Positions 1 through 5,228 of a stretch of 5,228 nucleotides of DNA are shown one piece after another. A program made the translations under genes and the position numbers. How positions within the stretch are numbered: the stretch's first letter is position 1; every line of letters begins with the position of its first letter. A model generated the notes under the pieces. It saw only the letters and a list, made by a program, of their open reading frames with translations. It had not been told where the DNA came from and ran no database searches. This stretch comes from Oscillospiraceae bacterium (GTDB taxonomy: Bacteria; Bacillota; Clostridia; Oscillospirales; Ruminococcaceae): positions 206-5,433 of the forward strand of contig DLVP01000143.1 of assembly GCA_003445125.1 (NCBI GenBank), in the 5' to 3' direction.

Positions 1-667
1 GGCAGTGATCCGACCAGTAGGTGTCAATCATTCGGATTTCGGTCACGGTGGGGTCGCGGTGTTCCGATCGGAAGTAATCCCGGCAGAACCGAAGGTCGTC
101 GATGTCCATGGCAAGCCCGTACCGACGGATGAAATCGGAAAGCCCGTTGTCGTCGAGCGCGGTGAACCCGTCCAGCGTGGCGACGGAGGAGGGAAGTTCG
201 TATTTTACAACCAGTGTTTCGGGCTTTTCGAGCGACGCTTCGCGCGATTCCACGGGGTTGATCACATACTTTTTGATTGCACTCAGTTGTGCATCGGTGA
301 TGTTTCCGTACAGCATATAGACTTTGGCGGTACGGACAAGCGGACGGTCGCCGCGGGAGATCAGCTGGATGCACTGCGCGGCGGAATCCGCCCGCTGGTC
401 AAACTGACCGGGAAGATATTCCACTGCGAAAACGACAGCGCCGTCGTTTGGAAGGTCACGGTAGGTGAGGTCAAGCTGCGGTTCAGAAAACACGGTGTAT
501 ATCGCATAATCAAACAATTCTTCGGTGATATTTTCCGCGTCGTAGCGGTTGATGATACGCAGCGCAGTGACACTCGTGATCTGCAAAAGCGAGCGGATGT
601 CCTCAAGCAATGCGTTTGCTTCGGCGGCGAGTTCTTTTTTCTTTTCCGTGAAGATGCGGTATACCAT
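1..667 (-). CDS. purL: Phosphoribosylformylglycinamidine (FGAM) synthase, large single-chain form; N-terminal 222 codons, 3' end outside window
   Basis: PurL converts FGAR, glutamine and ATP to FGAM in the cytoplasm, the fourth step of purine synthesis. The frame is open from an ATG at 667 to the window edge with no stop. The fragment begins MVYRIFTEKKKELAAEA and carries YLPGQFDQRADSA at residues 84-96 and DPTVTEIRMIDTYWSDHC at 205-222; the last is the hallmark that precedes the RH-TTF segment of the long FGAM synthases. Residues 1 to about 200 correspond to the N-terminal PurS-like and linker region. From the family I infer a whole protein of roughly 1200-1250 residues ending in a glutaminase domain, which would make separate PurS and PurQ unnecessary; that part is not visible here. 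The start is one base after the purD stop and 7 nt behind AAAGGAG. An ATG at 672-670 overlaps the purD stop but is out of frame and only 2 nt from the binding site, so I rejected it. Confidence 0.95.
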   Translation of the reverse strand, partial: MVYRIFTEKKKELAAEANALLEDIRSLLQITSVTALRIINRYDAENITEELFDYAIYTVFSEPQLDLTYRDLPNDGAVVFAVEYLPGQFDQRADSAAQCIQLISRGDRPLVRTAKVYMLYGNITDAQLSAIKKYVINPVESREASLEKPETLVVKYELPSSVATLDGFTALDDNGLSDFIRRYGLAMDIDDLRFCRDYFRSEHRDPTVTEIRMIDTYWSDHC

Positions 668-668
668 G

Positions 669-1940
669 TCATTGCTCCTTTCCGGCATTCAGTGCCTTTA
701 ACCCGATGTCCCTGCGGAAAAACGCGTGGTCAAACGAGATTTTCCCGACCTTTTCATATGCCGCGGCGACCGCCTCCCGAAGGGTGGGAGCAGTGGCGGT
801 GACGCCGAGAACCCTCCCTCCGGAGGTGACGAGCTTTCCGTCCTTCCTTTCGGCGCCTGCCGCAAAAACGCTGTCCTTCACACTGCGGTCTATGTGAATC
901 TCAAAACCTTTTTTATAGTGCTTCGGATACCCCTCCGACGCCATGATCACACACGCGGCAGAAGCGTTTTGAAAACGCACGTCAATGTCGGACAGCGTGC
1001 CGTTTGTCACGGCGCGCATTACGGTGAAAAGATCGGTTTCAAGCAGCGGCAGCACCACCTGCGTTTCGGGGTCGCCGAAGCGGCAGTTGTATTCTATTAC
1101 CTTTGGGCCGTCGTGAGTCAGCATAAGTCCGAAATAAAGGCAGCCCTTAAAGGTGCGCCCTTCGGCGTTCATTGCTTTCACGGTCGGAAGAAAAATTTTT
1201 TCCATGCAAATTGCGGCAACCTCGGGCGTGTAATAGGGATTGGGCGCGATCGTGCCCATGCCGCCCGTATTCGGTCCTTTGTCGCCGTCCAAAGCACGTT
1301 TGTGATCCATGGAAGAAATCATCGGGACGACGGTCTTGCCGTCCGTAAAGGACAGAACGGAAATTTCGGGACCGGTCAGAAATTCTTCAATGACGATTTT
1401 TTCGCCGCTTTCGCCGAAAACACGATCGAGCATCAGCTCGCGGACGGCATTTTTCGCCTCGTCCCGCGTTTCGGCGATAATCACGCCCTTGCCGAGCGCC
1501 AGCCCATCCGCCTTGATGACCGTCGGCAGCGGCGCGGAGTCGAGATAGGCAAGCGCTTTTTCGGCATCGTCGAAAACCTCATAAGCGGCGGAGGGAATGC
1601 CGTATTTTTTCATGAGATTTTTGGAAAATACCTTGCTTCCTTCGATAATCGCCGCTTTTTTGTCGGGCCCGAAGCAGGGAATCCCGATTTCGGTGAGGGC
1701 ATCCACGGCGCCGAGACAAAGCGGATCGTCCGGAGCGACCACCGCATAATCGATGCGCTTTTCTGCGGCAAATTTTACCTGTGCGTCAATGTTCTTTGCG
1801 CCGATATTCACGCAAACCGCTTCCTGTGCAATGCCGCCGTTGCCGGGGAGAGCGTAAATTTCGGTAATATCTTTGTTTTCTCTGAGCTTTTTAATGATGG
1901 CGTGTTCGCGTCCGCCGCCGCCGATTACCATGACTTTCAT
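669..1940 (-). CDS. purD: Phosphoribosylamine-glycine ligase (GAR synthetase)
   Basis: PurD is a cytoplasmic ATP-grasp ligase that joins glycine to 5-phosphoribosylamine to give GAR, the second step of purine synthesis. The 423-residue product matches the usual length of about 420. Visible motifs are the N-terminal dinucleotide-like loop GGGGREHA (7-14), PGNGG (32-36), the ATP-grasp lysine segment KADGLALGKGVIIA (143-156), GPNTGGMG (222-229), the metal-binding EYNCRFGDPETQVVLP (283-298) and the C-terminal TSGGRVLGVTA (372-382). No key region is missing. I chose the ATG at 1940, which lies 8 nt behind AAGGAG and gives MKVMVIGGGG, the normal family start. A TTG at 1946 would add two residues but sits 2 nt from the binding site. 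The gene follows the AICAR transformylase gene by 15 bp and is followed after 1 bp by purL, so it lies in mid operon. Confidence 0.97.
   Translation of the reverse strand: MKVMVIGGGGREHAIIKKLRENKDITEIYALPGNGGIAQEAVCVNIGAKNIDAQVKFAAEKRIDYAVVAPDDPLCLGAVDALTEIGIPCFGPDKKAAIIEGSKVFSKNLMKKYGIPSAAYEVFDDAEKALAYLDSAPLPTVIKADGLALGKGVIIAETRDEAKNAVRELMLDRVFGESGEKIVIEEFLTGPEISVLSFTDGKTVVPMISSMDHKRALDGDKGPNTGGMGTIAPNPYYTPEVAAICMEKIFLPTVKAMNAEGRTFKGCLYFGLMLTHDGPKVIEYNCRFGDPETQVVLPLLETDLFTVMRAVTNGTLSDIDVRFQNASAACVIMASEGYPKHYKKGFEIHIDRSVKDSVFAAGAERKDGKLVTSGGRVLGVTATAPTLREAVAAAYEKVGKISFDHAFFRRDIGLKALNAGKEQ
675..681 (-). promoter_or_regulatory. Ribosome binding site of purL
   Basis: AAAGGAG lies inside the last codons of purD, 7 nt before the ATG at 667. 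It decides the start: the competing ATG at 672 is only 2 nt away, too close to be used efficiently, and opens a frame with no recognisable protein. Confidence 0.8.
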
Positions 1941-1948
1941 CCGCAAAA

Positions 1949-1954
1949 CTCCTT
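1949..1954 (-). promoter_or_regulatory. Ribosome binding site of purD
   Basis: AAGGAG fills part of the only true intergenic gap in the window (1941-1955), 8 nt before the ATG at 1940. It partly overlaps a second in-frame stop (TAA, 1955-1953) directly behind the TGA of the upstream gene. Confidence 0.8.
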
Positions 1955-1955
1955 A

Positions 1956-3140
1956 TCAGTGATGGAACAGCCTCATTCCCGTGAATGCCATTGCGATGCC
2001 GTATTTGTTGCAGCAGTCGATGACAATGTCGTCACGGATGGAGCCGCCCGGCTCGGCAATATACGTCACGCCGCTTTTGTGCGCGCGTTCAATGTTGTCG
2101 TCAAACGGAAAGAACGCGTCGGAACCGAGGGAAACGCCCGAAATTCCGGACAGATAATTTTTGATTTCCTCATCGGTCAGCGGGGTCGGTCTGGTTTTGA
2201 AGTGTTTCTGCCATACGCCGTCCGCACAGACGTCTTCCTCGTTGCGGTTGATAAAGCCGTCAATGACGTTGTCACGGTCGGGACGGCGGAGGTCGTCTCT
2301 GAACGGCAGATTCAGCACACGATCATATTGCCGCAGAAACCAGGTGTCCGCCTTGGAGCCGGCAAGCCTTGTGCAATGGACGCGGGACTGCTGCCCCGCG
2401 CCGACGCCGATGGCTTGTCCGTCGAAAGCAAAACAAACGGAATTGGACTGCGTATATTTGAGCGTGATGAGCGAAATGAGAAGATCCCGCCGGGCGTTTT
2501 CGGGAAGGTGTTTGTTTTCGGTCACGAGGTTTTCAAGAAGGAAAGCGTCGATTCTAAAATTGTTTCTTCCCTGTTCAAAGGTGATTCCGAACACCTGCTT
2601 GCGCTCTGTCGGCGCGGGGAGGTACTCGGGATCGATTTCCACAATATTGTAGCTGCCGCTGCGCTTGGATTTCAGAATTTCAAGTGCTTCGGGGTCGTAG
2701 CCGGGCGCAATGATTCCGTCGGAAACCTCCCGCTTGATCAGCTCGGCGGTTTTTTTGTCACACGGGTCGGAAAGCGCCACCCAGTCTCCGAAGGAACACA
2801 TACGGTCGGTGCCTCTTGCTCGTGCGTAAGCGCAGGCGAGCGGGGAGTCGTCAAGCCCTTGGATGTCATCGACAAAGCAGGCTTTTTTCAGCTTTTCGGA
2901 AAGCGGAATTCCGACCGCAGCGCTTGTCGGGCTTACATGCTTGAAGGAAGTCGCCGCAGGCAGTCCCACGGCTTCTTTCAGTTCTTTGACAAGCTGCCAG
3001 GAATTGAAAGCGTCAAGAAAATTGATGTACCCGGGCTTTCCGTTGAGGATTTTAATCGGCAGATCGCTTCCGTCTTCCATAAAAATCCGGGCGGGCTTTT
3101 GGTTGGGGTTGCAGCCGTATTTCAGCTCGAATTCTTTCAT
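1956..3140 (-). CDS. purH: Stand-alone AICAR transformylase (phosphoribosylaminoimidazolecarboxamide formyltransferase), PurH C-terminal-domain type
   Basis: The enzyme moves a formyl group from 10-formyl-tetrahydrofolate to AICAR, giving FAICAR, the substrate of the last ring closure. The 394-residue protein matches only the transformylase part of bifunctional PurH; the N-terminal MGS-like cyclohydrolase domain of about 200 residues is absent. Visible motifs are the N-terminal YGCNPNQKPARIF (8-20), PGYINFLDAFNSWQL (36-50), the catalytic Lys-His pair in SFKHVSP (K67, H68), the central IGVGAGQQSRVHCTRLAG, then SDAFFPFDDNIERAHKSG, a glycine-rich PGGSIRDD and the family-typical C-terminus TGMRLFHH. 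After KHVSP the usual Ala-Gly is Thr-Ser. The ATG at 3140 is chosen because it overlaps the stop of the cyclohydrolase gene as ATGA and lies 7 nt behind AAAGGAG; upstream in-frame codons to 3251 read antisense-quality sequence inside the previous gene. Two tandem stops, TGA then TAA, end the gene. The symbol purH is used for the transformylase function only. Confidence 0.95.
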   Translation of the reverse strand: MKEFELKYGCNPNQKPARIFMEDGSDLPIKILNGKPGYINFLDAFNSWQLVKELKEAVGLPAATSFKHVSPTSAAVGIPLSEKLKKACFVDDIQGLDDSPLACAYARARGTDRMCSFGDWVALSDPCDKKTAELIKREVSDGIIAPGYDPEALEILKSKRSGSYNIVEIDPEYLPAPTERKQVFGITFEQGRNNFRIDAFLLENLVTENKHLPENARRDLLISLITLKYTQSNSVCFAFDGQAIGVGAGQQSRVHCTRLAGSKADTWFLRQYDRVLNLPFRDDLRRPDRDNVIDGFINRNEEDVCADGVWQKHFKTRPTPLTDEEIKNYLSGISGVSLGSDAFFPFDDNIERAHKSGVTYIAEPGGSIRDDIVIDCCNKYGIAMAFTGMRLFHH

Positions 3141-3865
3141 CGCCGTTCTCCTTTGTTTTTGTTGATGAGCGTGTCGGTGAATTTGCCGGTTTTGATGTTC
3201 GTATAGCGGACGTAAAGTGAAATTTTGTTGTCGGCATGGAGGCTTTCCCAAAGCTCGTTTGCAAAATCCTCCATGCGGTTTTCGACGGCTACCCGGTGCG
3301 CCTCGCCCGTGAAAGAGGGGAGAGGATTGCCGTCGGAAACGTAGGTGTGCAGAAAGTGACCGAGACCGGGAACCGACGGGTACGAATACGTATAACGGCA
3401 GCAGGCAGATCCTTTTCCATCCGCGCTTTTTAAAATACTCATCTCATAGCGAAAGCCGCCGTCAAAAGAAAGAAACCCGCTGATTCTCGGCGTGAAGTTC
3501 GGGGCGTCCGGTTCAAATTCACGGGTTTCCAGCGCTTCCTTAAAGCTCTTTCCTTCGTTCATCAGACGGTATACGGTGTCGGTCTGATCGCCGTTTGTCA
3601 CGATCAGCCCGTTTTCTGTGGTGCGGACGGCGTTGTAAATGATCAGCGACGGATCGGCGACCTTGGAAGAATCAAACGGTTCGGTTCTGACGGTGCCGTT
3701 TTCCGAGACAAACACACGGTTTCGGCTGTTTTCGCTTCTTCCCATGATGAAATAAGCGCACACGGCGTTTTGCCGATCGGGCGTCGTGCCAATGACGATG
3801 CCGCGCCCGGGATAGGCGTTGGCAGATAAAAGGGAGGACAGGCGGTCGGTACTATACACGTTCAT
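3137..3865 (-). CDS. purO: IMP cyclohydrolase, PurO (archaeal-type) family
   Basis: Predicted to close FAICAR to IMP, the final step of the pathway. The 242-residue protein shows the PurO-family pattern: YPGRG (18-22), GRSENSRNR (42-50), DPSLIIYNAV (71-80), TNGDQTDT (90-97) and EPDAPNFTPRISG (118-130). From memory these line up with conserved parts of the archaeal enzyme: the strand around its active-site Tyr, here Y77, followed by Asn; the NG-TDT turn; and the acidic-Asn-TPRI segment, here N123. It is about 40 residues longer than archaeal PurO, mostly at the C-terminus. It is unrelated to the MGS-like cyclohydrolase domain of PurH, and its place directly before a transformylase that lacks that domain strongly supports the function. 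The ATG at 3865 overlaps purN by 14 bp and follows AAAGGAG by 7 nt. No signal peptide or membrane segment is visible. The family call is sure; the activity is inferred from family and context. Confidence 0.88.
   Translation of the reverse strand: MNVYSTDRLSSLLSANAYPGRGIVIGTTPDRQNAVCAYFIMGRSENSRNRVFVSENGTVRTEPFDSSKVADPSLIIYNAVRTTENGLIVTNGDQTDTVYRLMNEGKSFKEALETREFEPDAPNFTPRISGFLSFDGGFRYEMSILKSADGKGSACCRYTYSYPSVPGLGHFLHTYVSDGNPLPSFTGEAHRVAVENRMEDFANELWESLHADNKISLYVRYTNIKTGKFTDTLINKNKGERR
3148..3154 (-). promoter_or_regulatory. Ribosome binding site of the AICAR transformylase gene
   Basis: AAAGGAG lies within the last codons of the cyclohydrolase gene, 7 nt before the ATG at 3140. With the ATGA stop-start overlap this suggests translational coupling of the two enzymes, which act in sequence. 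It rules out the longer frame reaching 3251. Confidence 0.8.
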
Positions 3866-4472
3866 TTTGGCTCTCCTTTATTTGTTTGCAAACGATTTCG
3901 GCGGCTTTCGGCAGAATCTCCCATTCGGCGTTTTGCATCACGCGTTTTTGCAGGGTTTCGGGCGTGTCGTTTTCTTCCACGCTCACCGCTTTTTGCAGGA
4001 TGATTTTCCCGCCGTCGGGAATTTCGTTGACCAAATGCACGGTAGCTCCGGTCACCTTCACGCCGTAGTCAAGGGCGGCTTTGTGGACTCTCAGTCCGAA
4101 AAAGCCGGCGCCGCAGAACGACGGAATCAGGGACGGATGCACGTTGATGATCCGGTTCGGATAGTGCTTTACAAAATCCGCACTTAAAATGTTCATAAAG
4201 CCCGCAAGGACGATCAGTTCGGCGTTTGCCTTGTGCAGGGCGTCCAGAATGGCTTTTTCAAATTGGTCGGCGGTCATGGATTTCCGTTCGCAGACGGCAG
4301 TGGCAATTCCGGCGGCTTCGGCTCTTTTGAGCGCGTAGGCGTCCTTGTTTCCCGAAACCACAAGACGGATTTCTCCGCTTTTGAGAATGCCGTTTTTCTC
4401 AGCGTCAATGAGTGCCTGCAAATTGGTGCCGCCTCCGGAGACCAACACCGCGATGGTTGTTTTCTTATTCAA
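3852..4472 (-). CDS. purN: Phosphoribosylglycinamide (GAR) formyltransferase, 10-formyl-THF dependent
   Basis: PurN transfers a formyl group from 10-formyl-tetrahydrofolate to GAR, giving FGAR, the third step of the pathway. The product of about 206 residues is the normal family length. It has the phosphate-binding loop SGGGTNLQAL (12-21), GFMNILS (91-97) and the catalytic Asn-His-Asp triad: N110 and H112 in NVHPSLIP, and D153 in NEIPDGG, matching N106, H108 and D144 of the E. coli enzyme. The segment after HPSLIP reads SFCGAGFFG, as in clostridial members. The start is not ATG. I prefer TTG at 4472, which follows AAGGG by 8 nt, gives MNKKTTIAVLVSGGGTN and overlaps the purM stop by 8 bp. A GTG at 4481 in the same frame adds three residues but lies inside that binding site and has none of its own. 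The gene ends in TAG, 14 bp inside the cyclohydrolase gene. Confidence 0.96.
   Translation of the reverse strand: MNKKTTIAVLVSGGGTNLQALIDAEKNGILKSGEIRLVVSGNKDAYALKRAEAAGIATAVCERKSMTADQFEKAILDALHKANAELIVLAGFMNILSADFVKHYPNRIINVHPSLIPSFCGAGFFGLRVHKAALDYGVKVTGATVHLVNEIPDGGKIILQKAVSVEENDTPETLQKRVMQNAEWEILPKAAEIVCKQIKESQNERV
3873..3879 (-). promoter_or_regulatory. Ribosome binding site of the PurO-type cyclohydrolase gene
   Basis: AAAGGAG sits in the purN codons for Lys-Glu (residues 199-200), 7 nt before the ATG at 3865. Sequence and spacing are identical to the sites of the AICAR transformylase gene and purL. Confidence 0.8.
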
Positions 4473-5228
4473 TGATAACACCCTTGCCGGATTTTATCAC
4501 CGTTCCGATAAGATACGCGTCCTCGCCGTGTTCTTTCAGAACAGCCAATGCCGTTTCTTTGTCCTTGTCGGCGACTGTGACGCTCATGCCGACGCCCATG
4601 TTGAAGGTGTTGAACATATCTCTTTCCGGAATGTCTCCCGCTTTTTGAATCAGCCGGAATATCGGCGGGATACGAAGGGATGCCTTTTCAATTTTTGCGG
4701 AATACCCGTCGGGCAGCGCACGCGGAATGTTTTCGTAAAACCCGCCGCCCGTGATGTGGGAAACCGCTTTGACCTTGACCTTTTCAAAGAGGGCAAGCAT
4801 GGATTTTACGTAAATTTTCGTAGGCTTCAGCAAAGCTTCCCCCAGCGATGCTCCGTCAAGCTCCTCAAGCGGGGTGTTGAGGTCGCGGTTTTCAATGTCG
4901 AAAACCTTTCGCACCAGAGAAAAGCCGTTGGAATGAACCCCCGAGGACGCAAGCGCGATGATCGCGTCGCCCTCCTGCACAGTGCTTTTGTCCAGCATTT
5001 TTTTGCGGTTCGCAATGCCGGTGCAATAGCCTGCCAGATCATAATCGTCTATTGCCATAAGTCCGGGATGCTCGGCGGTTTCGCCGCCGATGAGCGCACA
5101 GCCTGCCTGTACGCAGCCTTCCGCAACGCCGCTTACAATGGCGGCAATTTTTTCGGGATAATTCTTCCCGCAGGCAATGTAGTCAAGAAAGAAAAGCGGT
5201 TTTGCTCCGCAGCAGATGATGTCGTTGA
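4465..5228 (-). CDS. purM: Phosphoribosylformylglycinamidine cyclo-ligase (AIR synthetase), 5' end outside window
   Basis: PurM uses ATP to close the imidazole ring of FGAM, giving AIR, the fifth step. The frame is open to the window edge and 253 codons are present; against a family length of about 340, some 85-90 N-terminal residues are missing because of the window border, not a deletion. In fragment numbering the visible motifs are NDIICCGAKPLFFLDY (1-16), the nucleotide-binding CALIGGETAEHPG (43-55), ASSGVHSNGFSLVRKV (93-108), LLKPTKIYVK (133-142), HITGGGFYENIPR (157-169) and MFNTFNMGVGM (204-214). These are the expected blocks of the PurM/PurL/SelD ATP-binding superfamily, and their order marks it as PurM. 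The His in TAEHPG, where E. coli has Met, is common in clostridial homologues as far as I recall. It is the most upstream gene seen; an ATG at 5058 is only Met57 of this fragment, not a start. The TAA stop falls inside purN. Confidence 0.97.
   Translation of the reverse strand, partial: NDIICCGAKPLFFLDYIACGKNYPEKIAAIVSGVAEGCVQAGCALIGGETAEHPGLMAIDDYDLAGYCTGIANRKKMLDKSTVQEGDAIIALASSGVHSNGFSLVRKVFDIENRDLNTPLEELDGASLGEALLKPTKIYVKSMLALFEKVKVKAVSHITGGGFYENIPRALPDGYSAKIEKASLRIPPIFRLIQKAGDIPERDMFNTFNMGVGMSVTVADKDKETALAVLKEHGEDAYLIGTVIKSGKGVIIE
4479..4485 (-). promoter_or_regulatory. Probable weak ribosome binding site of purN
   Basis: AAGGGTG lies within the last purM codons; its AAGGG core ends 8 nt before the TTG at 4472. 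It is a poorer match to the anti-Shine-Dalgarno sequence than the AAGGAG or AAAGGAG sites of the other genes here. This suggests that purN translation depends on ribosomes finishing purM (inference). Confidence 0.5.

Noticed and set aside
361..672. Minus-strand frame of 103 codons starting at the ATG that overlaps the purD stop
   Set aside because: Out of frame with purL; its translation is low-complexity Ser/Thr/Arg-rich text without family resemblance, and its ATG is only 2 nt from the ribosome binding site.
5..802. Plus-strand open frame of 265 codons at the window start
   Set aside because: Antisense to purL and the end of purD, in codon register with purL. The minus-strand frame carries clear FGAM synthase motifs while this one carries none.
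1941..1955. The 15-bp gap between the AICAR transformylase gene and purD as a possible internal promoter or terminator
   Set aside because: It holds only a second stop codon and the purD ribosome binding site; there is no room for a promoter or hairpin.
726..3206. Long plus-strand open frame of 826 codons as a possible protein-coding gene
   Set aside because: It is exactly antisense, in codon register, to purD and the AICAR transformylase gene, both of which have complete conserved motifs. Its translation has no recognisable domain, and its length is explained by the absence of TTA, CTA and TCA codons in the real genes.
3141..3251. N-terminal extension of the AICAR transformylase to an upstream start at 3251
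   Set aside because: The extra 37 residues lie wholly within the cyclohydrolase gene, resemble no PurH sequence, and place the start far from AAAGGAG. Known stand-alone transformylases begin near MKEFELKYGCNPNQ.
1..5228. Riboswitch (guanine or PRPP type), PurR operator, CRISPR, mobile element or RNA gene
   Set aside because: Coding sequence fills the window apart from 16 bases, and purine-operon control elements would lie upstream of the first gene, beyond position 5228. No repeat array, terminal inverted repeat or tRNA-like sequence was seen by eye.

Overview
The window is one uninterrupted stretch of a de novo purine biosynthesis operon, all read on the minus strand. In transcription order, from high to low coordinates, it holds: the C-terminal three quarters of purM (AIR synthetase); purN (folate-dependent GAR transformylase); a PurO-type IMP cyclohydrolase; a stand-alone AICAR transformylase (the C-terminal half of the usual bifunctional PurH); purD (GAR synthetase); and the first 222 codons of a large, single-chain purL (FGAM synthetase). 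Both end genes run off the window, so no operon promoter or terminator is present.

The genes are packed almost without gaps. purM and purN overlap by 8 bp, purN and purO by 14 bp, and purO and the AICAR transformylase by 4 bp (ATGA). There are 15 bp between the transformylase gene and purD, and 1 bp between purD and purL. Four of the five internal starts are ATG behind a strong AAGGAG or AAAGGAG ribosome binding site 7-8 nt upstream. purN is the exception, with a probable TTG start behind a weaker AAGGG. No stretch is long enough to hide another gene.

Together the genes cover several steps from phosphoribosylamine to IMP. PurD makes GAR, PurN formylates it, PurL amidates FGAR to FGAM, PurM closes the imidazole ring to give AIR, the AICAR transformylase adds the last carbon, and the PurO-type enzyme closes the second ring to give IMP. 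PurF, the PurE/PurK carboxylation step, PurC and PurB are not in the window. Both formyl transfers are of the 10-formyl-tetrahydrofolate type rather than the formate-dependent PurT or PurP types.

Protein similarity recalled from memory (the clostridial-type split PurH, the long PurL with its DTYWSDHC motif, the PurM motif GGETAEHPG) and the AAAGGAG sites point to a Gram-positive anaerobe of class Clostridia (Bacillota), with moderately high GC. Genus cannot be told from this sequence. This is ordinary core metabolism. The one biologically distinctive point is that the cyclohydrolase half of PurH is replaced by an unrelated archaeal-type enzyme at the same place in the operon. I found no undescribed system, RNA gene, mobile element, repeat array or CRISPR.
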